Source of the DNA: Sideroxydans sp. | GTDB lineage: Bacteria > Pseudomonadota > Gammaproteobacteria > Burkholderiales > Gallionellaceae | Direction of reading: 5' to 3' | Assembly: GCA_027310725.1 (NCBI GenBank) | Contig: DAIDAG010000054.1 | Span: forward strand, 1 to 64,000 | Length of the DNA stretch: 64,000 bases | In this document: piece after piece, positions 43,465 through 51,543 of the stretch | Position numbering within the stretch: the stretch's first letter is position 1 | Layout: each line of letters starts with the position of its first letter | The notes under the pieces: model-generated | Told to the model about the DNA's origin: nothing | What the model saw: only the letters and a program-made list of their open reading frames with translations | The model's database searches: none | Made by a program: the position numbers and the translations under genes

Positions 43465-44748
43465 ATGCCTCCAGAAGATAAATCGGTTAGCAAGAAAATC
43501 CGGAACCCTGTTCGCATGAAAGCCGAAGAACAGCGCTCCCATTCGCCTCCCGTGGAAGTACAGTCTCGCGCCACCTGGGAGAAGCTGTACGAACTCCAGG
43601 TGCACCCGCTCGAACCGGGATTGCAGGACGACGAGCGACGGAAGGCACCGATTGCGCTGGAGGTGTCCCGTGACCGATACATGGATCTTTATGACTTTTT
43701 CCCCATCGGTTATATCACGCTCAGCAGCGAGGGAATCATCAACGAGGTCAATCTTGCCGGTGCCGCACTCCTGGGCATTGAACGCAACAAGTTGATCGGC
43801 CGCCGCTTTGCCCCCTTTGTGGCATCCGAAGACAGTGAACCGTGGCATCGACAGTTTTTGAACACACAAAATTGCAACGCGAAACAAAGTTGCGAAGCGG
43901 CGATCAGGCGCGTTGATGGTTCAGTCTTTCAAGCCAAACTGGATAGTTCACGGATGGAAGCGGGGAATGATTCGCCGGTGCGAATCATCATCTCCGATAT
44001 CACCGAACGAAAAAGCATGGAAAAGGAAATACAAGAGCGGCGAAAGGAAATGGACGATCTGCATATGCTGCATGCAACCTCGCAGACGGTTGCAGCCATC
44101 GCACACGAACTCAACCAGCCACTGCTTGCAATCGCATCTTATAGCAGCGCGGCGCTCATGCTGCTGAATTCCGAAGCGCCCAACCTGGACAAGGTCAGAA
44201 AAGCCGTGGATGGTTGCGAGCGACAGGCACACCGCGCCGGGAAGTCGATCCGCGACCTGCTCGAATTCCTGAACATTCAGGAGTTCTCGACTGAAACATT
44301 CGATCTCAATGCGGAAATAGCCAACGCTCTCGATGTGGCCAGGTCGGAACATGAATTGGGGTTCGAATGCATTTTCCAAAAGGATGAAGAGATTCCTTTG
44401 ATTCGAGCCAGTCGTACCCATGTGCAAAAGGTGCTGCTCAATCTGTTGCACAACGGTATGGAGGCCATGCAGGAAGCCGGCGTTCCGCTGCCGGTCATTT
44501 TGGTGACGGTGAAAAGTATCCCGGGTGAAAATGTTGCCCAGGTGACGATACGGGACAACGGGCCTGGCATCAAGGAAGAGGATATATACCGCCTGTTCAA
44601 GCCGTTCTTTACCACCAAGGCCAAAGGCATCGGCATGGGACTCGCGGTTAGCCGTTCTCTGACCGAGACCAATGGCGGCAAACTGTGGTTTGAATCACAA
44701 GCCGGTTCCGGCGCCATTTTTCATCTGACGTTGCCCTTCGCATCATGA
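43465..44748 (+). CDS. PAS-domain sensor histidine kinase (FixL-like)
   Basis: This protein of about 427 residues has a PAS domain (about 70-190; YMDLYDFFPIGYITLS, with DITERK after it) and a histidine kinase core. The H-box is AAIAHELNQPLLAIA with the phospho-His, N-box NLLHNGMEAM, and G-box motifs DNGPGIKEED and GIGMGLAVSRS. The PAS lacks an obvious haem His I could assign, so its signal is unknown. A TTG at 43441 is another start. Its stop overlaps the response regulator start. Confidence 0.87.
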   Translation: MPPEDKSVSKKIRNPVRMKAEEQRSHSPPVEVQSRATWEKLYELQVHPLEPGLQDDERRKAPIALEVSRDRYMDLYDFFPIGYITLSSEGIINEVNLAGAALLGIERNKLIGRRFAPFVASEDSEPWHRQFLNTQNCNAKQSCEAAIRRVDGSVFQAKLDSSRMEAGNDSPVRIIISDITERKSMEKEIQERRKEMDDLHMLHATSQTVAAIAHELNQPLLAIASYSSAALMLLNSEAPNLDKVRKAVDGCERQAHRAGKSIRDLLEFLNIQEFSTETFDLNAEIANALDVARSEHELGFECIFQKDEEIPLIRASRTHVQKVLLNLLHNGMEAMQEAGVPLPVILVTVKSIPGENVAQVTIRDNGPGIKEEDIYRLFKPFFTTKAKGIGMGLAVSRSLTETNGGKLWFESQAGSGAIFHLTLPFAS

Positions 44749-45356
44749 GCTACTACGGCTACGTATTTATCGTGGATGATGATGCGGTCGTGCTGGATTC
44801 GCTACGCATGCAGCTGGAAGCTGCCGGTTATGCCGTCGCCACGTTTCACGGTGCCGAAGATTTCCTGGAAATATGCACCCCAGATACCCATGGCTGCATC
44901 ATTCTGGATGTGAGCATGCCCGACATGGACGGTCCCGCCTTGCAGGAGGAATTGAAGCGGCGGGGCTTGAATCTTCCGATCATCTTTCTTTCGGGACACG
45001 GAACCATACCGTTGACGGTGCGCACTCTCAAGGCCGGTGCGATGGATTTTCTGACCAAACCGGTGAAGGGAGCGGTATTGCTGGCCCGAGTCCAGGAAGC
45101 GATGGAGCAGTGTTCCCTCTTGCGGAAGCAGGCTCAGGCTTCCCAATCCATCGCATCAAGGCTGGCCATGCTTACCGATCGCGAAAATGAAGTTCTCAAG
45201 CTGGCCGTCGCCGGGCATACCAGCAAGGAGATCGCGCAACGCCTGGGCATCAGCTACCGGACAGTCGAGATACATCGCGCCCACGTCATGCAAAAAACCG
45301 GCGCATCCAATATGCTCGAACTCGCGCGCATCACCTCGAACCACGTATCCAGATAG
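44745..45356 (+). CDS. FixJ-like response regulator
   Basis: The 203-residue regulator has a receiver domain with the phospho-acceptor Asp in CIILDVSMPDMDG and Lys in FLTKPVKG, and a LuxR-type HTH (LTDRENEVLKLAVAGHTSKE, RLGISYRTVEIHR). It overlaps the kinase by four bases (ATGA), showing a two-component pair. Targets are not known; the nearby nitroreductase and PAS gene are candidates. Confidence 0.92.
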   Translation: MSYYGYVFIVDDDAVVLDSLRMQLEAAGYAVATFHGAEDFLEICTPDTHGCIILDVSMPDMDGPALQEELKRRGLNLPIIFLSGHGTIPLTVRTLKAGAMDFLTKPVKGAVLLARVQEAMEQCSLLRKQAQASQSIASRLAMLTDRENEVLKLAVAGHTSKEIAQRLGISYRTVEIHRAHVMQKTGASNMLELARITSNHVSR

Positions 45357-45442
45357 TTTTCGCATACCCATACGTATTCATACTGATTTTATCGGGCGGT
45401 GGTTCGATGTTAGCGTGGGCAACGTAAAAGGAGGTGCCCAAC

Positions 45443-46045
45443 ATGTTGCTGCCAACGATCGAAAAGCCGCAGGGAAGGAATGTATTCGAAGCCATTCTCG
45501 CGCGGCGCACCGTACGGGCATATGCACCGGACAAGATCAGCAAGAATGCGATTCAGACACTGCTGGAAGCCGCAGTCCGTGCTCCCACCGCCATGCACGA
45601 GGAGCCATGGGCGTTCGTCGTGGTACAGAACAGGCAAATATTGAGGCAGCTGTCCGACCGGGCCAAGCCGATATTCATCGAGGAGATGCGCCACCGCAAC
45701 GCTCAGGGTGTTCGACATTCGTTCGAGCATTTTGCCAGGCCGGATTTCGACATGTTCCATGGGGCAAACGCCTTGATCATCATCTGTGCAAAGCCGGCGA
45801 GCCCCTTCGTCGTTGCCGATTGCTGGCTGGCAGCCGAGAATCTGATATTGGCTGCCTGTGAACTTGGTCTCGGCAGTTGCGTCATTGGCTCGGTCGTTTC
45901 CGTCCTGAATATCCACATGGTGAAAACAGAACTCGGCATACCCGCTGCTTACACCGTCATTGCCCCCATCGTCGTGGGGCTGCCGATGGGGGAAACCGAA
46001 GCGACTTCAAGAAAGGAACCGTTGATCCTCTCCTGGAAACAATGA
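45443..46045 (+). CDS. Nitroreductase-family protein
   Basis: A 200-residue FMN-dependent flavoprotein of the nitroreductase fold: FEAILARRTVRAYAPDKIS at the N-terminus, EAAVRAPTAMHEEPWAF for the FMN site, and AAENLILAACELGLGSC later. It should reduce nitro compounds, quinones or related substrates with NAD(P)H. The ATG at 45443 lies eight bases behind AAAGGAGG. It follows the two-component pair by 86 bases and may be its target. Confidence 0.87.
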   Translation: MLLPTIEKPQGRNVFEAILARRTVRAYAPDKISKNAIQTLLEAAVRAPTAMHEEPWAFVVVQNRQILRQLSDRAKPIFIEEMRHRNAQGVRHSFEHFARPDFDMFHGANALIIICAKPASPFVVADCWLAAENLILAACELGLGSCVIGSVVSVLNIHMVKTELGIPAAYTVIAPIVVGLPMGETEATSRKEPLILSWKQ

Positions 46046-46224
46046 TCCGTTGCGCCGTCAGGTAGTCCAAGGTCGTTTTGACTGCGCCGGTCCCGATAGT
46101 CCCTTGCCGTAAAGCCCGATATCGGAAATCCCCGTCCGGCCGCCTGACAGACTGGCCCGGATCGCATTTCCAGACATTCGTCATTCCCCGTGTATGAAAC
46201 AGTTAGAATAGCGTCCCCGTCAAG

Positions 46225-46242
46225 AAGGGGCGAAATCCCCTT
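46225..46242. terminator. Possible hairpin before rimO
   Basis: AAGGGG and CCCCTT can pair around CGAAAT, then TTG follows. It may end the transcript of the nitroreductase region or be part of the rimO leader. Support is weak because the T-run is short. Confidence 0.3.
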
Positions 46243-46283
46243 GTTTGCCTGAATCCTTACACCAAGTGCAACACCGAAACAGC

Positions 46284-47603
46284 ATGAAAATCAAAGAAAA
46301 AACACCCAAAATCGGTTTCGTATCGCTCGGTTGCCCCAAAGCAACGGTCGATTCGGAACATATCCTCACGCGCATGCGTGCCGAGGGTTATGTCATCACG
46401 CCGAGTTACCAGGAAGCCGATCTGGTGGTAGTGAATACCTGCGGCTTCATCGACAGTGCCGTGGCGGAATCGCTGGAAGCCATCGGCGAAGCGCTGCAGG
46501 AGAACGGCAAGGTCATCGTCACCGGATGCCTCGGCGCCAAGGGCGACATCGTGCAAAAGACACACCCCAAGGTACTGTCAGTCACTGGGCCGCACGAGAC
46601 CGATGCTGTGATGAACGCAGTGCATCAATACTTGCCCAGATTGCACGACCCCTATGTCGACCTGGTACCGCCGCAAGGTGTGCGCCTCACGCCGCAACAC
46701 TTCGCCTATTTGAAGATATCCGAAGGCTGCAACCATCGCTGCACCTTCTGCATCATTCCCAGCCTGCGCGGCGACCTGGTAAGCCGGCCGATCCACGAGG
46801 TCATGACCGAGGCGGAGAAACTGGTCGAGTCCGGCGTGAAGGAGCTGCTGGTCATCTCGCAGGACACCTCGGCCTACGGCGTGGACGTTAAATACCGCAC
46901 CGGCTTCTGGAACGGCAAGCCGCTGAAGACGCGCATGACCGAACTGGCGGACGCGCTCGGCAGCCTCGGCGTGTGGACCCGCCTGCATTACGTCTATCCC
47001 TATCCGAGCGTGGATGAAGTCATCCCGCTGATGGCGGAAGGCAAAATTCTGCCGTACCTGGATATCCCGTTCCAGCATGCCAACGAGCGCATCCTCAAGC
47101 TGATGAAGCGTCCGGCCAACAGCGAGAATGTGCTCAAGCGCATTCGCCAATGGCGCGACGTCTGCCCAGACATCACCCTGCGCAGCACCTTCATCGTCGG
47201 TTTTCCCGGCGAGACGGAAGAGGAATTCGAAGAACTGCTCGACTTCATCGAAGAGGCGCAACTGGACCGTGTTGGCGCGTTCAAGTACTCGCCGGTGGAA
47301 GGCGCGGTCGCGAACGCGCTGCCGGACCATGTCGATCCCGATGTGCAGGAAGACCGCCTGGCGCGCCTGATGTACCTGCAGGAAGAGATCAGCGCCGGGA
47401 AGCTGGCGAAGAAAGTCGGCCAGACCATGACCGTGCTGGTGGACGATGTGGATGAAAACGGCTCGGTCGCGCGCAGCGCTGCCGATGCGCCGGAGATCGA
47501 CGGTTTGGTGTATATCGACGGTGAAGAGCTGGAAGTCGGCGAGTTCGTCACGGTAAGGATCACCGATTCCGATGAGCATGATCTGTGGGGTGAAGTGGTC
47601 TGA
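46284..47603 (+). CDS. rimO: Ribosomal protein S12 methylthiotransferase RimO
   Basis: RimO, about 439 residues, adds a methylthio group to Asp89 of ribosomal protein S12. The N-terminal UPF0004 domain ([17 protein letters not shown], with further Cys), the radical SAM motif [12 protein letters not shown] and a TRAM C-terminal domain are present. PKATVDSE is the RimO form, where MiaB has other residues. The ATG at 46284 follows a weak site; the short upstream extension is not needed. Confidence 0.95.
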   Translation: MKIKEKTPKIGFVSLGCPKATVDSEHILTRMRAEGYVITPSYQEADLVVVNTCGFIDSAVAESLEAIGEALQENGKVIVTGCLGAKGDIVQKTHPKVLSVTGPHETDAVMNAVHQYLPRLHDPYVDLVPPQGVRLTPQHFAYLKISEGCNHRCTFCIIPSLRGDLVSRPIHEVMTEAEKLVESGVKELLVISQDTSAYGVDVKYRTGFWNGKPLKTRMTELADALGSLGVWTRLHYVYPYPSVDEVIPLMAEGKILPYLDIPFQHANERILKLMKRPANSENVLKRIRQWRDVCPDITLRSTFIVGFPGETEEEFEELLDFIEEAQLDRVGAFKYSPVEGAVANALPDHVDPDVQEDRLARLMYLQEEISAGKLAKKVGQTMTVLVDDVDENGSVARSAADAPEIDGLVYIDGEELEVGEFVTVRITDSDEHDLWGEVV

Positions 47604-47605
47604 GC

Positions 47606-47944
47606 ATGAGCGAGGAAAATCCCTGCCTGACTTGCGGCGCCTGTTGCGCTTATTTCCGGGTTTCGTTCTACTGGGGTGAGTCGAACGAAACCCCCGGTGG
47701 CATCGTTCCCGCCGAACTGACCGAGCAGGTGCACCAGCACCTGCTATGCATGAAAGGGACCAACAACCATCCTCCGCGTTGCGTCGCCCTGCAGGGCGAG
47801 GTTGGCAAACAGGTATCCTGTTCCATCTACGAGCAACGTCCCACGCCTTGCCGCGAGTTCAATGTGTATGAGCTCGACGGCTCGCCGAACATGCGCTGCT
47901 TCAAGCTGCGAGGCCTGACTCCTCCTGCTACAATCGAGCCATGA
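47606..47944 (+). CDS. YkgJ-family cysteine-cluster protein
   Basis: This 112-residue soluble protein has the YkgJ/CxxCxxCC-type cluster, starting [11 protein letters not shown], with further Cys at [15 protein letters not shown]; it likely binds zinc or iron. Its role is not known. It begins three bases after rimO and overlaps crcB by ATGA, so it belongs to a rimO-ykgJ-crcB-DUF190 transcript. Confidence 0.83.
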   Translation: MSEENPCLTCGACCAYFRVSFYWGESNETPGGIVPAELTEQVHQHLLCMKGTNNHPPRCVALQGEVGKQVSCSIYEQRPTPCREFNVYELDGSPNMRCFKLRGLTPPATIEP

Positions 47945-48324
47945 CTTTTTTTGCCTTTTTTGCTGTCGGTCTGGGTGCTGCCATCGGCGCGTGGCTGCGC
48001 TGGGGATTGGGAATATGGTTGAACCCGACAGTATCCGAACTGCCATTGGGTACCCTGTCCGCCAATCTTATAGGCGGTTATCTGGTCGGACTTGCGGTCG
48101 CATTTTTCATGCACTACCCCAGTCTGTCGCCGGAATGGCGCTTGTTCGCAATCACCGGTTTCCTGGGAGGACTCACGACCTTTTCCACTTTCTCGGCAGA
48201 GACCGTTACGCTGCTGATGCGCGGGCAATATGCCTGGGGCACGGCGATCGTCGCGGCACACCTCGGAGGTTCGCTGCTGATGACGGTGCTGGGGATGCAA
48301 ACGTTCAAATGGTTACAGCAATAG
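47941..48324 (+). CDS. crcB: Fluoride channel CrcB (Fluc)
   Basis: A 127-residue four-helix membrane protein that exports fluoride as a dual-topology dimer. The family motifs are [13 protein letters not shown] and the pore segment [15 protein letters not shown] with the conserved Phe-box and Thr. It is embedded in an operon and I see no fluoride riboswitch before it. The DUF190 protein follows, a frequent partner. Confidence 0.93.
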   Translation: MTFFAFFAVGLGAAIGAWLRWGLGIWLNPTVSELPLGTLSANLIGGYLVGLAVAFFMHYPSLSPEWRLFAITGFLGGLTTFSTFSAETVTLLMRGQYAWGTAIVAAHLGGSLLMTVLGMQTFKWLQQ

Positions 48325-48333
48325 GGAGAGAAT

Positions 48334-48645
48334 ATGCAATCCGTCGTGCTTAGATTCTATGTCAGCGAAATACAACATCACCATAACGAACTGATGCACG
48401 AGTGGCTGCTGCGCCTGGCGCAACGCCTGGAAATACCCGGTGGCTCGGCCTTTCGCGCCATTGCCGGCTATGGCAAGCACGGGCGCATGCATGAAGAGAC
48501 TTTCTTCGAGCTGGCAGGAAATCTAGCCGTCGCGGTCGAATTCATCCTGGAAGCGAAGGATGCGGACAGATTGATGGCCGCGGTCGTTGCGGAGAAACTG
48601 CAACTGCACTATGTGCGTTACGCTGTGGAATCCGGCACGACGTAA
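48334..48645 (+). CDS. DUF190-family protein
   Basis: A 103-residue soluble protein of the DUF190 family, which has a PII-like ferredoxin fold. Motifs seen are RFYVSEIQHHHNELMHEWLL and GGSAFRAIAGYGKHG. DUF190 genes are often next to crcB and are thought to assist fluoride resistance. AGGGAGAG precedes the ATG, nine bases after crcB. Confidence 0.88.
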   Translation: MQSVVLRFYVSEIQHHHNELMHEWLLRLAQRLEIPGGSAFRAIAGYGKHGRMHEETFFELAGNLAVAVEFILEAKDADRLMAAVVAEKLQLHYVRYAVESGTT

Positions 48646-48749
48646 GTCTGTGGCCGATGTCTTGCCTGGCATTTTTTTGCCGGGTCATGACCAACCGCTT
48701 ATCGGCTGATTTCTCGGCTGCTTGCCGGGATGGCCAGTTGTTCCATCAA

Positions 48750-49145
48750 TTACTTCTTTCCCTTGCCGGACAACTGAGTCTCGATCTCAACCTCGGCAGC
48801 GATCCAGTAGTCCATCGAGCCAGCCTTGAAACCGTTCTTCTCGGCAATGAAATAGGCAGCGTCCTGAACCATTCTGTAGCGTTGTTCCGGTGTCGGTGCG
48901 GCAGCCGTTTTGGCCGGTGCCGCTTTGGCGGGCGCGGCGGGCTTCTTCTCCGCTGCAGCGGGTTTGCCGACCGTTGTTGCCGGCTTTTTGGCTGTTGCGG
49001 TTTTGGTTGTCGTTGTCTTGGCAGTGACCTTTTTGGCGGTCGCCTTGGGGAGGGATGCTGCAGCGGTTGTTTTTCCGGCAGCAGGCTTGGTTGACGGTTT
49101 GGAGACGGCGGGTTTTTTTGCGGTGGTGGATTTTACAGTTGCCAT
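48750..49145 (-). CDS. Histone H1-like DUF2934 protein
   Basis: The 131-residue protein joins a Lys/Ala/Thr-rich, low-complexity N-terminus (many TAKKP and AAAK-type steps, about residues 1-85) to a C-terminal DUF2934 segment (RYRMVQDAAYFIAEKNGF). The N-terminus resembles histone H1-like tails of betaproteobacteria and should bind DNA or RNA non-specifically. It ends with GKGKK. Its opposite strand contains long open frames caused by the repeats. Confidence 0.78.
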   Translation of the reverse strand: MATVKSTTAKKPAVSKPSTKPAAGKTTAAASLPKATAKKVTAKTTTTKTATAKKPATTVGKPAAAEKKPAAPAKAAPAKTAAAPTPEQRYRMVQDAAYFIAEKNGFKAGSMDYWIAAEVEIETQLSGKGKK

Positions 49146-49263
49146 GATCGCTACCTTTCAAAAATTAAGTTCATTGTTTTGCAAAATGAAACTTGTAATT
49201 TTATGTATCCCCCTCGCCCCCAATTCTAAACACAAATACCCGGCGCCCTGTGATTTATTTGTG

Positions 49264-50019
49264 TCAAAGATAAAACACACCGCCCGGACAAGTCTGCGCC
49301 TGTTCGATGCGCGTCAGGGTGGGCAGCAGATTCAATCCGGTATTCTCCTTCAGCCTCACGGCGTGCTCCTTGAGGTCGTCCAGGTCGATGCGGATGGGCG
49401 CGCCCGTCGCGGCCAAGGCGATCACATTGCCGCTTTCGCAGGAAGGAAAAACCAGTGCGCGCGTCTCGAACGCTTCGCGCAGTCGCTCCAGGCTGGCGGT
49501 ATAGCCGCGACTGCGTCCGAGCAGATTGACGGCGAGGATGCCGTTGTCGTTCAGGCGTGAACGGCACATCTGATAGAACGGCAAGGTATCCAGTTCGCCG
49601 GGTCGTGCGTTCTCGTCGAAACCGTCGACCAGGATCAGATCGTAAGTCTTGTCGTTTTCGGCGATGAATTTTGCGCCGTCACCGATCACAACATTCAGGC
49701 GCAGAGGATCGTCCGGCAGCTTGAAGAATTGCCTGGCTGCAGCCACTACGCGCGGCTCGATCTCCACCACGGTCAGCTTCGCCAGCGGGCAATTGCGGTA
49801 GATGAATTTGGTCAGCGAAGCCGCGCCCAGACCGATCAGCAGCACCTTGCGCGGAAAGCGCGCATCGTCGCGCATGAGCAGGCTCGCCATCATCTCCTTG
49901 GTGTATTCGAGCTCCAGATGCCAGGGCCGTGCGATGCGCATCGCGCCCTGTACCCAGGTGGAACCGAAGTGCAAATAACGGATGCCGGACTCTTCGCTGA
50001 TATCGATGGAAAAACTCAT
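49264..50019 (-). CDS. Spermidine synthase-like methyltransferase-fold protein
   Basis: A protein of about 251 residues with a SpeE-like fold: VLLIGLGAASLTKFIY (cofactor glycine loop), VVEIEPRVVAAARQFF and ILVDGFDENARPGELDTLP. The N-terminal part of true spermidine synthase, which holds polyamine-binding residues, is only partly present, so a role in polyamine synthesis is not certain. The ATG at 50019 overlaps the stop of the upstream DUF2937 gene. Confidence 0.8.
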   Translation of the reverse strand: MSFSIDISEESGIRYLHFGSTWVQGAMRIARPWHLELEYTKEMMASLLMRDDARFPRKVLLIGLGAASLTKFIYRNCPLAKLTVVEIEPRVVAAARQFFKLPDDPLRLNVVIGDGAKFIAENDKTYDLILVDGFDENARPGELDTLPFYQMCRSRLNDNGILAVNLLGRSRGYTASLERLREAFETRALVFPSCESGNVIALAATGAPIRIDLDDLKEHAVRLKENTGLNLLPTLTRIEQAQTCPGGVFYL

Positions 50020-50546
50020 TGTGTCGGGGTGGGGGAGGCTGAACGGGATAATTTTCTGAAAGCCAGGCGCGCCAGTGCCAGCAGCAGCTCCACCAGCAGC
50101 AGGACGGCGAGCGCCGCGCACGCGCCGAACACCAGCGCATCCTGGTTCAATGGAACGGCATAACTGTACTGTCCCATCGCTTCATCCAGCATTTCCTTGT
50201 CGCCGTGCAAGAGGACATGCAGCGCTTTCAGCGGCAGGCTGGTCTGCAGCGCGGCCATGTCGGCCTCGAAACGCAGCTTGCGCGCGACCATCTTTGCGAT
50301 TGCCAGTCCTTCTTCCTGAAAAGGCTTGACCTCGCTGTTGCGGTGCAGCTCGATCAGCTTGTTCAGGTCGCCGTTGAAATACTTGTTGGCGATCTCCTGG
50401 TACGGCTGCAAGTTGATACTTACCTCGCGCAGATGCGCATCCACGCGTTTCTGGTATTGATCGACGAAATTGGGGGCCTGCAAGCCGATTAGCAGCGAGA
50501 TGCAGGCCATGATGATCATCAGGTAGCGATAGAGGACGGCAGTCAT
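50016..50546 (-). CDS. DUF2937-family membrane protein
   Basis: This 176-residue protein has a first helix (YLMIIMACISLLIGL), a helical domain facing the periplasm, and a second helix near the C-terminus (ALVFGACAALAVLLLVELLL). It matches the DUF2937 family, whose function is unknown. It lies directly before the spermidine-synthase-like gene with a 4-base overlap and 15 bases after nnrD, so the three may be co-transcribed. Confidence 0.72.
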   Translation of the reverse strand: MTAVLYRYLMIIMACISLLIGLQAPNFVDQYQKRVDAHLREVSINLQPYQEIANKYFNGDLNKLIELHRNSEVKPFQEEGLAIAKMVARKLRFEADMAALQTSLPLKALHVLLHGDKEMLDEAMGQYSYAVPLNQDALVFGACAALAVLLLVELLLALARLAFRKLSRSASPTPTQ

Positions 50547-50561
50547 GACCTCGGAAGCACT

Positions 50562-51470
50562 TTACTTCGGTGAAATGCGGTTCAAGAGCCAGCGCGCCCA
50601 CTCGGTCACTTCCGTTGCGCTCATGCCCAGGGTGGCGTGTTGTTTTGCCAACTCATCGCCTGCCGCGCCGTGCAGGTATACAGCCAGCAGTAGTGCCTCG
50701 TCCGTGTCCAAGCCCTGCGCGACGAAGGCAGCGATCATGCCGCTCAGCACGTCGCCCATGCCGGCGCTGCTCATGCCGGGATTGCCGGTCCGGTTGATGT
50801 GCAGCTTGCCGTCGCGCGTGGCGCACAAGCTGCCTGCGCCTTTCAGTACCACGCTGCCGTGCAACTTCCCGGCGAGAGCAAGTGCCGCGCCCGTCCGATC
50901 CGCTTGAATGTCTTCTGTTTTGCAGTCCAGCAAACGCGCGGCTTCGCCTGGATGCGGGGTGAATACAGCGGCTGCTTTGCGTGTATGCAGCATGCCGCGC
51001 AAGTCGGGGCGCTGGGCGATCAGGTTCAAGGCATCGGCATCCAGCACCAGCGCGACGTCGATCAGCAGTGCGTCATACAGCAGCTTTTGCGCAGCCGGGC
51101 TTTTGCCGAGGCCGCAACCGACCACCAGCACGTGAGAATTGAAATTGTTTTTCGCGTTTGCCTCCTCTCCCACCGGGGAAGGGTTGGGGTGTTGGAAGCC
51201 TCTCATGGCATCTGCAGCGCCATGCAGCATCAGCTCCGGCTGTAATAAATCCACAACAGGCGCGTTATCCGCCAGCATCCCGACATGCACACAGCCTGCA
51301 CCCATTTTGAGGGCCGCGCGGCCGGCCAGTAACGCCGCCCCGACCATGCCATTGGCCCCGCCGATGACGGTGACCGTGCCGAACATCCCCTTGTTGCTGT
51401 CTCTGGGGCGCGGCTTGAGGAAGGCGGCGACTTGCTTCTGGGTGATCGAGGCGGTGCGGGCGTTAGCCAT
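50562..51470 (-). CDS. nnrD: ADP-dependent NAD(P)H-hydrate dehydratase
   Basis: The 302-residue enzyme repairs NAD(P)H hydrates. It contains only the dehydratase domain, with the epimerase domain absent. Seen are [21 protein letters not shown], the [10 protein letters not shown] motif and [15 protein letters not shown], where family members have GTGDVL. A segment of about 20 residues near residue 85-103 ([11 protein letters not shown]) looks like a translated dispersed repeat inserted in frame. The reaction needs ADP or ATP. It faces purL. Confidence 0.88.
   Translation of the reverse strand: MANARTASITQKQVAAFLKPRPRDSNKGMFGTVTVIGGANGMVGAALLAGRAALKMGAGCVHVGMLADNAPVVDLLQPELMLHGAADAMRGFQHPNPSPVGEEANAKNNFNSHVLVVGCGLGKSPAAQKLLYDALLIDVALVLDADALNLIAQRPDLRGMLHTRKAAAVFTPHPGEAARLLDCKTEDIQADRTGAALALAGKLHGSVVLKGAGSLCATRDGKLHINRTGNPGMSSAGMGDVLSGMIAAFVAQGLDTDEALLLAVYLHGAAGDELAKQHATLGMSATEVTEWARWLLNRISPK
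51164..51191 (+). repeat. Dispersed repeat element inside nnrD
   Basis: The plus strand holds CTCTCCCACCGGGGAAGG followed by GTTGGGGTG, a core known from dispersed repeats in many proteobacteria. It is translated inside NnrD as part of the extra segment near residue 90. Confidence 0.55.
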
Positions 51471-51543
51471 GTTGTTTTCCCTGAGTTTGAGAGGTCGGCT
51501 GCATTATAATTGCAACCTGTCGTCAACGCCCTTTATCCATGCC

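Noticed and set aside
46578-47579. 333-codon minus-strand frame opposite rimO
   Set aside because: No motifs; RimO with its radical SAM cluster occupies the plus strand.
51139-51543. N-terminal extension of the purL open frame
   Set aside because: It lies antisense to nnrD and has no PurL homology; the normal PurL start MFRTSIG-like is at 51544.
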